Assembly (NCBI GenBank): GCA_018266335.1
Contig: JAFEAR010000164.1
Coordinates: forward strand, 1-14,446
Length of the DNA stretch: 14,446 nt
DNA from: Bdellovibrionales bacterium
GTDB lineage: Bacteria; Bdellovibrionota; UBA2428
Reading direction: 5' to 3'
Position numbers and translations under genes: made by a program. Under the pieces are notes generated by a model, which was not told the origin of the DNA, ran no database searches, and saw only the letters and a list, made by a program, of their open reading frames with translations. This document shows positions 7,415-14,165 of the stretch, piece after piece. Within the stretch, counting starts at the first letter, position 1; each line of letters opens with the position of its first letter.

Positions 7415-8973
7415 ACGCGCGACTCCACCGGCACCACATCGCCGCCCATGGCCAAACCCAGCGCGCGATCGTCGCATTCGCCGCGTTTAAATTCGCGCGT
7501 CACGGCGCCCTTGGACATCACCAGAATGCGGTCCGACAGCGTGAGAATTTCGTCTAAGTCCGAGGACACCAACAGAATGCCCGCACCCCGCGCGCGCGCA
7601 GCCAAAAACTTTTCGTGGAGAAAATGCATCGCACCCAGATCCACGCCACGCGTGGGCTCGGCCGCCACAATCAATTCTGGCTCGCGCACTAATTCGCGGG
7701 CCACGATGAGTTTTTGTTGATTGCCACCCGAGAGCGAACGCGCCGGTAAAGCGGGGGCCGCGCCGCGCACCTCGAAATCTCGCGCCATTGCCGCAAACTG
7801 CTCCCGCAATGGCTTGCGCAGAATCCACCCTCCCCGGCCAAAGCGCGAAGAGCGCTGTAGACCCAGTAAAAAATTATCGAGTTGGGGCGCATCCAAAAGC
7901 AAACCATCCCGGTGCCGATCCTCGGGAATAAAGCCGAGTTTCGCTGGACGCTGCCACGGCAGGGCTCGCGGCCCGGGACTACGCCCAAGGAGCGTCCAGT
8001 GCCCGCGCTTGGCGGCCGGTAGTCGTAACCATTCCTGCGGCGACAGGAGCATTTGCAGCAGTTCACTCTGCCCATTGCCGTGCACTCCCGCGACACCGAC
8101 AATCTCGCCACTGAAAACCTCGAAGCTCAAATCGCGCAGCACGGATACTTCGCGGCGCTGTAAATTCACACCAGAAAATTTAAGCAAAGAACGGCGCGCA
8201 CGCGAATCCGTGGCGGGCTTGTCGTGCGGCGGAAAGCGCCGGCCAATCATGAGCTCCGCGAGGTCCTCGGCATTGGTGTCCTGAATTTGGCGATGCCCCA
8301 CGATACGTCCCGCACGGAACACCGTAACTTCGTCGGCCAGCTCCATCACCTCGTGCAGCTTGTGGGTGATGATGAGAATGCTGCGCCCCTCCGCCGCCAA
8401 GCGCCGCAGCTGCGTAAAGAACACGCGGCACTCCAGCGGCGTCAGCACCGCGGTGGGCTCGTCCAAAATTAAAATATCGGCGCGTGCGTAGAGCAGTTTT
8501 AAAATTTCGATCTGCTGCTGCAGTGCCACGGGGATTTCGCCCACCGGACGCGACCAATCGATGGTTAGGCCGTAAGTGGCCGCCAGTTCCTGTAATTCGC
8601 GGAGGGCCGCAGCCCGATCCAACACGGCCGTGCTCGGCAGCGCGGCGGCGCGAGCAAGCAAAATATTATCGAGCGCACCGTGCACCTCGGACAGCAAGAA
8701 GTGCTGCTGAACCATGCCGATACCGTGGGCAATCGCCGCCTGCGGCGAATTCCAGGAGCAGGCCTTGCCCCGAATTAAAATTTCGCCGGCGTCGGGCGCC
8801 ATGAGCCCGTACAGAATTTTCATGGCCGTCGATTTACCGGCGCCGTTTTCGCCGATCACCGCGTGAATGCTACCGCGTTTTAATTGCAAATGAATATCTG
8901 CGTTCGCCACGCAGCTCCCGAACGACTTCGCGATCGACCTCAGCTCGACAACGAATTCGGGGGTATCCGGCAT
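7411..8973 (-). CDS. Double-domain ABC ATPase of nucleoside/sugar type (NupA/YufO-like)
   Basis: Cytoplasmic ATPase, 520 residues, with two fused nucleotide-binding domains; it should energise the two permeases. Domain 1 has Walker A GENGAGKS (41-48), Q-loop around Gln89-Gln90, Walker B DILILDEP (166-173) and H-loop His204. Its signature is eroded to IPVALQQ (147-153), where relatives have an LSVG(E/M)QQ-like sequence. Domain 2 has a Walker A-like GVHGNGQS (296-303) with Gln302 in place of the lysine, a canonical LSGGNQQ signature (414-420) and AAEPTRGVDLGA. The Walker A change in domain 2 is known in this family. The head-to-tail pairing would leave one consensus ATP site (Walker A of domain 1 with signature of domain 2) and one degenerate site. 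The gene starts 2 bp after the binding-protein stop. Family assignment is very strong; RbsA-type sugar transport is possible but the BMP partner favours nucleosides. Confidence 0.95.
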   Translation of the reverse strand: MPDTPEFVVELRSIAKSFGSCVANADIHLQLKRGSIHAVIGENGAGKSTAMKILYGLMAPDAGEILIRGKACSWNSPQAAIAHGIGMVQQHFLLSEVHGALDNILLARAAALPSTAVLDRAAALRELQELAATYGLTIDWSRPVGEIPVALQQQIEILKLLYARADILILDEPTAVLTPLECRVFFTQLRRLAAEGRSILIITHKLHEVMELADEVTVFRAGRIVGHRQIQDTNAEDLAELMIGRRFPPHDKPATDSRARRSLLKFSGVNLQRREVSVLRDLSFEVFSGEIVGVAGVHGNGQSELLQMLLSPQEWLRLPAAKRGHWTLLGRSPGPRALPWQRPAKLGFIPEDRHRDGLLLDAPQLDNFLLGLQRSSRFGRGGWILRKPLREQFAAMARDFEVRGAAPALPARSLSGGNQQKLIVARELVREPELIVAAEPTRGVDLGAMHFLHEKFLAARARGAGILLVSSDLDEILTLSDRILVMSKGAVTREFKRGECDDRALGLAMGGDVVPVESRV

Positions 8974-8975
8974 GC

Positions 8976-9977
8976 TTATTTTTTTCCGCCAATTTTGTAG
9001 TAGTCGGGTACAGAAATTTTTCCGGACACGATGTCCGCCCGAAGGCTCTTCACTTTGGCAAGCGTTGCGGGGCTCACTAACTTGGCATTGTACTCGTCCA
9101 TCGCAAAATCTACGAGCCCATCCCGCAGACCATGCCGATCCACGCCCGAGGTGAATTTCCCTTCGGAAGCCGCTTTCGCCGCCTCGAACACGGCCAAATC
9201 CACCCGCTTGAGCATGCTGGTCATAATGCGACCCGGCTTCATCCAGTTTTGGTTCGAGTCCACACCAATGGCGTAGTGGCCACTCTCCTCGGCGGCATCG
9301 AAGACCCCAGCGTTCGAAGCGCCCGAAGCGGTAAAGATGACGTCGGCGTTTTGCTTGTATTGCGAGAGCGCTAACTCTTTGGCCTTGGGAGGATTGTTCC
9401 AGGCCTCGCTCGTGATGCCCACGTAACCCGTTAGCACTTTGATTTTAGGCTGCACCTTCTTGGCCCCAGCATCGTAGCCCATTTGAAAGCGCCGAATGAG
9501 GGGCGTGTCCATGCCGCCCACAAAACCCACGACCCCTTTTTTGCTCTCGAGCGCCGCAATGGCGCCAATGATGTACGAACCCTCTTGCTCTTCGAACATA
9601 ATGGCCTGCACGTTAGGGGCAGTAACTTCGGCATCGACAATGGCGAAGTGCACCTGCGGAAACTGGGCGGCCACCTTGCGCACGGCCTCGGCCTGCGAAA
9701 AGCCGATGCTCACAATGAGATCGTACTTGCGCTGCGCGAAAGCCCGCAGCACGGGCTCGAACGAATTGTCGTCCGAAGCCTCGACAACTTTTAGCTTCAC
9801 TTTGAGTTCTTTTTCGGCCCGCTGCATGCCGATGTAGGCCGAGCCGTTGAAGGATTTATCGTCCTTACCACCCTTGTCGAGCACCAAGGCGATGTTTACC
9901 GGCGCAGCCAGCACGAGCTGAGAACCGAACACCGAAACGAGAGAAGAAAATCTTAGGAGCCTAGCGACAAAACCCAT
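8976..9977 (-). CDS. bmpA: BMP-family (PnrA/BmpA-like) substrate-binding protein
   Basis: Periplasmic binding protein, 333 residues, expected to capture purine or other nucleosides and deliver them to the permeases. The BMP hallmark LDKGGKDDKSFN (33-44) follows the signal peptide, and later conserved-type segments are VGFVGGMDTPLIRRFQMGYDAG (split here as VGFVGGMDTPL, 150-160, and IRRFQMGYDAG, 161-171) and AIGVDSNQN (236-244), where relatives carry a ligand-contacting aspartate. Residues 1-24 form a Sec signal peptide ending near VLAAP. The protein has no cysteine, so it cannot be a lipoprotein like the Borrelia or Treponema members; a free periplasmic protein fits a Gram-negative cell. AAGGGG lies just upstream of the ATG, partly in the 6-bp gap after the acyltransferase stop. 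Gene order and operon position support a role in the same importer. The exact ligand cannot be read from sequence. Confidence 0.93.
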   Translation of the reverse strand: MGFVARLLRFSSLVSVFGSQLVLAAPVNIALVLDKGGKDDKSFNGSAYIGMQRAEKELKVKLKVVEASDDNSFEPVLRAFAQRKYDLIVSIGFSQAEAVRKVAAQFPQVHFAIVDAEVTAPNVQAIMFEEQEGSYIIGAIAALESKKGVVGFVGGMDTPLIRRFQMGYDAGAKKVQPKIKVLTGYVGITSEAWNNPPKAKELALSQYKQNADVIFTASGASNAGVFDAAEESGHYAIGVDSNQNWMKPGRIMTSMLKRVDLAVFEAAKAASEGKFTSGVDRHGLRDGLVDFAMDEYNAKLVSPATLAKVKSLRADIVSGKISVPDYYKIGGKK

Positions 9978-9983
9978 GCCCCT

Positions 9984-11018
9984 TCATAACAGGGCGGGCG
10001 AATTCTCCCAAGACCCCGGAGCAGCTAACTCGGGGGCCGCGCCCAGCAAATTACGCCGGAGCTCCTGCAAGTAGGCCTGCACTTGGGCAAAATTCACTCC
10101 GAGCGCCGCGTGCATCTTGAGGGTCAAAGCCAAGCGACCGTTCCAAACCACAACGCAGCAACCGATAGGAAAATTGAGCGTTCCCGGGGGACAAGGAATC
10201 CAAAGTTCGTCGGCGTTAAAGCGGTTTAAATGAACTCCTTCGGGCGGCCAAACCCCCAGATTCGAAAAGGTGCCCATCCAAAAGTTATTATCGGCCCGGT
10301 GCTTGGAGAGCCAACGCATGCCCCGTTCGCCCACAATCTTGCCGATGTTCAGCATCCACCAAGTGGCCCAGTGAATATTTTTACTGAGCTGCTCGCGAAT
10401 GTTGGCCTGTACCTCAAGAGCTGTCATCTGCTTGTGGCAAGCAATACCTACCGCCGAGGAGTAGTTGGCCGTTTCATCGTGACACTTAACGGGCCCACGC
10501 ATGTTCACCGGGAAGAGCCACAGGAAAGGCTCGGCGCCTGCCACCAGATCCTTCGACACCACGTTGCTCAGCTGGCTGAGCAAATAGGCGTTGAGCGAAG
10601 CTCCCGCGGCCTTGGCGCGGGCCTGCACGATTTCCGTTTCGCGATGACTCAGTGTGGTCCAGGCGATGTCGAGCGGATCGGCCACGGCCGTCGCATCGTA
10701 ATGCTTCCAATTCACGCTCATGTTCCGTACGGCCTTGCTAAAGTTCCAAATGAGCTTCAGCAGCGCCCATCCGCGCGGCGCCGGCGGAGTGCGCCCGGCG
10801 GTCGCTCGTTCTACGCGGCAACCCGATTGGCGCAGCAAACTAGTGAGCGCCCCCACTCCATCCATTTTTTCGTGGGAAAGATCGACCGTCTCAACGACGC
10901 AGCCCCGTACGGCATCGATGCGCATGAAACGAACCAGGTCGCTCACTCCACGCTCGCGCGCGATGGCGTACCACAAACCTACCCAGTCTCTGGGCTCACG
11001 GCGAAAAAAGAGAGCCAT
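9984..11018 (-). CDS. Condensation/CAT-superfamily acyltransferase-like protein
   Basis: Predicted cytoplasmic protein, 344 residues, with features of the CoA-dependent acyltransferase fold shared by chloramphenicol acetyltransferases, NRPS condensation domains and wax-ester synthase/DGAT enzymes. The active-site type motif HxxxDG is present as SHEKMDG (His49, Asp53, Gly54) with Ser at the first His of the common HHxxxDG form; the catalytic-type second His is kept. Further family-like pieces are the helix AGASLNAYLLSQLS, LFPVNMRG and GTFSNLGVWPP. Only about 48 residues precede HxxxDG, whereas condensation and wax-synthase proteins usually have well over 100, so the N-terminal subdomain is short or absent. 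The start is fixed by a perfect AGGAGG just upstream, overlapping the stop of the preceding gene. No signal peptide is evident. Acyl donor and acceptor are unknown; a non-catalytic role is possible. Confidence 0.65.
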   Translation of the reverse strand: MALFFRREPRDWVGLWYAIARERGVSDLVRFMRIDAVRGCVVETVDLSHEKMDGVGALTSLLRQSGCRVERATAGRTPPAPRGWALLKLIWNFSKAVRNMSVNWKHYDATAVADPLDIAWTTLSHRETEIVQARAKAAGASLNAYLLSQLSNVVSKDLVAGAEPFLWLFPVNMRGPVKCHDETANYSSAVGIACHKQMTALEVQANIREQLSKNIHWATWWMLNIGKIVGERGMRWLSKHRADNNFWMGTFSNLGVWPPEGVHLNRFNADELWIPCPPGTLNFPIGCCVVVWNGRLALTLKMHAALGVNFAQVQAYLQELRRNLLGAAPELAAPGSWENSPALL

Positions 11019-11022
11019 GTTT

Positions 11023-11028
11023 CCTCCT
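11023..11028 (-). promoter_or_regulatory. AGGAGG ribosome site overlapping the upstream stop codon
   Basis: On the minus strand the sequence reads TGAGGAGGAAACATG. The TGA stop of the GNAT-like gene supplies the first base of AGGAGG, and four bases separate it from the acyltransferase ATG. This fixes that start and suggests translational coupling of the two genes. Confidence 0.8.
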
Positions 11029-12245
11029 CAGGGGGTCGCGACTTCGAAGGCCGGGGTCGCAACGCGCGAACGGATCGGCTTCGGCGCTTGTTCCACCGAA
11101 AGCTCGCCCTTCGGTGTTACCCGGTAGATCGTAGCAGGAGTTCGGTGCAAAACGTAGCCCTTGAGGTTCAGGACGAAAGCATCGGAAGGAAAGTCCGCAA
11201 GCGAAATAATTTCGAAGCGTTTGAAGGGTTTTTTTGCGAAAACCGCATCGAGCAACAAATTAAAAATCTCTCCACGCTCCGCAGAGTAGAGAGCCACGTC
11301 GATCTCAAGGTGCGTCAGATTCAACACCCTCAACACGCGACGGTCCGTAACGGTCGCCCCCCGCAGAAGGCCCACCACGCGCGAGAGCAATTTAAGGGCC
11401 CGGGGCACGCGCTCAATAATCAAACGGCGACCCTCGTCGTAGCTCCAGGGATTTACGCAGCCCACAATTTGGCCGGCGGCATTCTCAACAATAATGAACG
11501 AGGAAAGGCGAAAACCATCCCACTCCAGCAGACGACGCTGAAGCTCGTCGCGCGCTTCGGCGCCGTCGAAGGCCCAGGAGTCGCGCGTAAAGTGATGCCC
11601 AAAGGCCTTCGTGGCATTCTGATTGTGCAAGAATTCGCGCAGACGCGGCAGATCTTCTGGCCGAGCATCGCGCACTCGATGATTCGCCGTGAGCTTCGGC
11701 TTAGCCCGGCGAGCAGCCACGAGCGGCAGCCTGCCCAGGATGTGCACAGTGTCGCATTTTGCCAGGGCTTCGTACGTGACACCCATTTTACCGCCGGTAA
11801 AGGCACGCAAAGCGCTTTCGTTTTGATCCATCACCAGTGTGAAGAGGAATTGCGCTCCTTCAAACTCCTCCACTTCCGAGGAGTAACGTACGATGTCGGA
11901 GTACCACGGGCGCCACTGCACGCGAGCCAAACGGGAGATGTGCGAGCTAATCCGCACATCGGACAGGTAAAGCGTGGGCTGGGCTACACCATTCACGTAG
12001 CAAATCTTCACACAGAGCGAAGCCACGCCGCCGATGCTGCCATCGTCATTGTCGAAAATAAATACGAAGGAGCGATGTCCCTGGTAAGCGAGGTATCGAA
12101 AATAATCGGGGTCGCGATCAAAACGAAAAGCCAGCTCGCCGGCTTCCGTCGGTATCGCCTTCAGAAATGCGAGTATCGCGGCATTGTCTTGCCTGGTCGC
12201 AAGACGCACGCGCGAGTACTTCGCGAGTATCTCCCCGAGCTTCAT
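11028..12245 (-). CDS. Tandem GNAT-like acetyltransferase homologue
   Basis: Predicted cytoplasmic protein, 405 residues, that reads as two consecutive GNAT-like units. Unit 1 (about 12-172) begins with VRLATRQDNAAILAFLKA and has the strand pair FVFIFDNDDGSIGGVASL and TLYLSDVRIS. Unit 2 (about 188-375) begins with HRVRDARPEDLPRLREFL and has SSFIIVENAAGQIVGCVNPW and LTHLEIDVALYSAE. The starts x-R-x-A-x-x-x-D-x-x-x-I/L are typical of GNAT N-termini. The acetyl-CoA pyrophosphate loop (Q/R-x-x-G-x-G/A) is not clearly conserved in either unit: SHISRLARVQW stands in unit 1 and SAERGEIFNLL in unit 2. One or both units may therefore be inactive or use another donor. The ATG at 12245 is preferred over an in-frame GTG at 12284 because AGGGGGAAGG lies directly before it. 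It is the first gene of the operon; its stop overlaps the ribosome site of the acyltransferase. Fold call is moderate, substrate unknown. Confidence 0.65.
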   Translation of the reverse strand: MKLGEILAKYSRVRLATRQDNAAILAFLKAIPTEAGELAFRFDRDPDYFRYLAYQGHRSFVFIFDNDDGSIGGVASLCVKICYVNGVAQPTLYLSDVRISSHISRLARVQWRPWYSDIVRYSSEVEEFEGAQFLFTLVMDQNESALRAFTGGKMGVTYEALAKCDTVHILGRLPLVAARRAKPKLTANHRVRDARPEDLPRLREFLHNQNATKAFGHHFTRDSWAFDGAEARDELQRRLLEWDGFRLSSFIIVENAAGQIVGCVNPWSYDEGRRLIIERVPRALKLLSRVVGLLRGATVTDRRVLRVLNLTHLEIDVALYSAERGEIFNLLLDAVFAKKPFKRFEIISLADFPSDAFVLNLKGYVLHRTPATIYRVTPKGELSVEQAPKPIRSRVATPAFEVATP

Positions 12246-12346
12246 TGCCTTCCCCCTGAATCTCTCATCATAAGCGAAATTCACTCGAAACGAAGACGCG
12301 GAGTGGCTTTTTCAGAATATTTAAGAATTTTTCGCGCACGTCTTCT
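12246..12346 (-). promoter_or_regulatory. Putative promoter/leader region of the six-gene operon
   Basis: This 101-bp gap lies between the lytic transglycosylase stop and the first operon gene. On the minus strand a TATGAT hexamer (12267-12272) resembles a -10 box and would give a very short leader carrying the AGGGGGAAGG ribosome site. The matching -35 is poor (TTCGTT-like), so this is tentative. A 7-bp inverted repeat, GAAGACG at 12292-12298 and CGTCTTC at 12339-12345, encloses an A/T-rich 40-base stretch. It could be a regulator site or a poor terminator, or chance. Confidence 0.3.
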
Positions 12347-13108
12347 TTAGCGACCGCGCACATCTGACTCGCTCGAAGCAAATTTTTCGGCGCGATAAGT
12401 AGCGTAAAACGTGGCAAAAAGTCCCTTGTACTCATTCACCTGCGCGACATAACGGCGCGGATCATGCGCACCGCAGCTACCCACCCGACTCCACGCAAAA
12501 TTGCTGCGCGCAAAAACCAAACCCTTTTGCTTTCCACAAAGATGAATCACGGCAGCCAATGTATCGAGCCGCTCGGGCCCCAGGCGACGGATCTCCCCTT
12601 CGGAGAGGATGTTGCGAATTTCCCGGTCTAAATAGTCAGCCGCAATTTGAGTGGAAGTCTGCGCCGAAAGACGAGTAAAAATAGAGCCACCCGCCACCCG
12701 CTTTCCATTCGCCGCAGCATCGTTAAAGGTCTCGTCGAGGAACTGATACAAGCCCACCGCACTCGTCATGGGTCCGTAAACCTCAAAGGGACGGGAATTC
12801 AGGCGAAAGCGCCACGGCGGACTCGCCCACGGATTTCCCCCGCTCTCCACTTGGGCAATTGCGGCCAACAACGGAGCGCTCACAATGGGCGTGGAGTAAT
12901 CAACGAAATAATCTTTGTACGAACGCCACGTCTGCGGAGGTGTTTTGGCTTGAGTAAAAGCCAGCAGACTCAACAGTTCCGTGGGCTTTTTTGCAATCTG
13001 CACAATGGTGTTTACAACTACGTAGACCGCCAGCAGCTTGAAAAAAAACTTGGTAAGAACCACGCTCTCGGATGAACGGGGCGGAGCTGCTTTTGACTTC
13101 TTTCCCAT
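12347..13108 (-). CDS. Membrane-anchored SLT-type lytic transglycosylase
   Basis: Predicted peptidoglycan lytic transglycosylase, 253 residues. After a basic N-terminus (MGKKSKAAPPRSS) a hydrophobic stretch at about 21-38 (FFFKLLAVYVVVNTIVQI) should anchor it in the inner membrane with the domain in the periplasm, or act as an uncleaved signal. The goose-lysozyme/SLT pattern is present: LLAAIAQVESGGNPWA holds the catalytic-type Glu88, and TSAVGLYQFLDETF stands at the usual glycine-glutamine (GLMQ-like) motif. RRYVAQVNEYKGLFATFYAT resembles the C-terminal helix of such domains. Cys191 and Cys212 could form a disulfide. The ATG at 13108 is chosen: the frame extends to 13228, but the extra 40 residues are polar, would put the anchor in mid-protein and would nearly abut the divergent yecM start. 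The role could be wall turnover or local opening for a secretion or envelope machine; context does not decide. Confidence 0.85.
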   Translation of the reverse strand: MGKKSKAAPPRSSESVVLTKFFFKLLAVYVVVNTIVQIAKKPTELLSLLAFTQAKTPPQTWRSYKDYFVDYSTPIVSAPLLAAIAQVESGGNPWASPPWRFRLNSRPFEVYGPMTSAVGLYQFLDETFNDAAANGKRVAGGSIFTRLSAQTSTQIAADYLDREIRNILSEGEIRRLGPERLDTLAAVIHLCGKQKGLVFARSNFAWSRVGSCGAHDPRRYVAQVNEYKGLFATFYATYRAEKFASSESDVRGR

Positions 13109-13237
13109 GGACTTTCGATTATGCGCGCGGGTCTGCACGGACCGGGATGCCAAAAATTCTGCAGGGTCATTTTTCGTTTCGCAAAGGGACAGAATTTTTG
13201 ATTTCGTCGCCCTTTCGCGGCCTGGCATAAGGGGCTT

Positions 13238-13747
13238 ATGAACGATTCACTCCATCAGCAAGCCTCGGCATTTGTTGAAGATCTCTTAGTTCGCCTGGAG
13301 CGCGCCCGCGTGAATGTTGCAGCGTTTCCGCTGGATCATCTTTGCTACCGTGTCGAAACTCTGACGGCCTACCACGAACGTCAACGCGAGTGGTCCGCAC
13401 ATGGACGCCGGCTGGGCGAAGCTCTCATCGATGGCCGCCCCATTGCCACTTACCGCTTCGATCAACCCTTGCGTGTCGGCACGCGAGATATTTACTGTAT
13501 AGAAATTCCCGCCCCTAAATCGGGCGCGCGTTTTGCGGAAGGCTTTGAGCACGCCGAGTTTGTCATTCCCGACAGCTTTGCCAACTTCATGGCCCAACAC
13601 CCCCACCTCGAATTTGATTTGCGCGGCATACATAAGTCCGTGAACCCCGAGCTCATTCTCCCGCTCGGAGAGATCTGCGCCAAGTTTCATCACCAGTCAC
13701 TCGAAAGCATCATCGCCCTGGAGCAGAGCGGCTTTGCAAACAAATAG
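13238..13747 (+). CDS. yecM: YecM-family VOC-fold protein
   Basis: A cytoplasmic protein of 169 residues that matches the YecM family (VOC superfamily, putative metal-binding, function not established). Family-like pieces are LDHLCYRVET near the N-terminus (His34), GFEHAEFVIP (His105) and the end segment NPELILPLGE followed by AKFHHQSLESIIALE. His34, His105 and a C-terminal glutamate such as Glu156 are at positions where VOC proteins place metal ligands; that assignment is inference. Length is close to the E. coli protein. AAGGGG lies just upstream of the ATG. The gene is divergent from the lytic transglycosylase gene across 129 bp in which I could not define a promoter. It is followed by a small exported-protein gene 20 bp downstream, possibly in the same transcript. 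Confidence 0.88.
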   Translation: MNDSLHQQASAFVEDLLVRLERARVNVAAFPLDHLCYRVETLTAYHERQREWSAHGRRLGEALIDGRPIATYRFDQPLRVGTRDIYCIEIPAPKSGARFAEGFEHAEFVIPDSFANFMAQHPHLEFDLRGIHKSVNPELILPLGEICAKFHHQSLESIIALEQSGFANK

Positions 13748-13767
13748 CCGTCGAGCATGATGGGCGC

Positions 13768-14157
13768 ATGAAGCTACCATTCGCGCCGCTCTTAACCCTG
13801 CTCGCCGTTGCTCAATTCGCCCAGGCCAAGGTGTTGCCCGCCGGAACCATTCGCTGTGCCGATCCCAAGATCGCCGACGCCGGCCTAGCCGTGTATTTCG
13901 AAACCACCGGCAACGCGACCTCCGCTACGGTAAAGGAAATCACCTTCGCCGGCGAAAAAGAAAAGGCTCAGGGCAAGTGCAAAAACCTGTCGGCCCCCAA
14001 GGGGTCCGAAAATTCGGTGGACATGATGGTGCCCGAACTCAACTGCCGAGTGGGCCAGTACCGCATAGAAAAAATCTCCGGCGGCATTGCCGGAGTAACG
14101 CAGGCCACGGTGAAAATGCGTCGGGGCGCCAGCGTCGTCCTGCCATGTAAAAAGTAG
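13768..14157 (+). CDS. Small exported four-cysteine protein of unknown function
   Basis: A 129-residue protein with a clear signal peptide (residues 1-20, cut after AQA). The mature part of about 109 residues holds exactly four cysteines (30, 71, 93, 127), enough for two disulfides, with one cysteine close to each end. Alternating hydrophobic segments (LAVYFETTGN, ATVKEITFAG, QYRIEKISGG, TQATVKMRRG) suggest an all-beta fold. I do not recognise a family. The ATG at 13768 directly begins the signal peptide; the upstream sequence GATGGGCG is only a weak ribosome site. The gene follows yecM by 20 bp on the same strand and converges on the HNH gene with 8 bp between stop codons. Confidence 0.85.
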   Translation: MKLPFAPLLTLLAVAQFAQAKVLPAGTIRCADPKIADAGLAVYFETTGNATSATVKEITFAGEKEKAQGKCKNLSAPKGSENSVDMMVPELNCRVGQYRIEKISGGIAGVTQATVKMRRGASVVLPCKK

Positions 14158-14165
14158 GTACAGAC

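Larger units (their letters stand above)
5532..12245 (-). other. Six-gene operon: two acyltransferase-like genes plus nucleoside-type ABC importer
   Basis: Six minus-strand genes follow one another with gaps of 9, 6 and 2 bp and then two four-base ATGA overlaps. This strongly suggests a single transcript and translational coupling. The last four genes form a complete BMP-family importer (binding protein, double ATPase, two permeases) in the order known for Bacillus and Lactococcus nucleoside transporters. The first two encode a tandem GNAT-like protein and a condensation-superfamily acyltransferase. No terminator or promoter is evident between the genes, and I see no clear terminator in the 15 bp after the last one. 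Confidence 0.8.

Noticed and set aside
12246..12284. GTG start of the GNAT-like gene at 12284
   Set aside because: The strong AGGGGGAAGG site lies directly before the ATG at 12245, and the extension would be encoded by that ribosome site.
10230..12350. Plus-strand open frame of 706 codons
   Set aside because: It lies antisense to two well-supported minus-strand genes with clear ribosome sites and family motifs. Its translation is rich in Arg, His and Gln without domain patterns, as expected for the mirror frame of GC-rich coding DNA.
13109..13228. Longer lytic transglycosylase start at 13228
   Set aside because: It adds 40 polar residues before the membrane anchor and would begin only 10 bp from the divergent yecM start.
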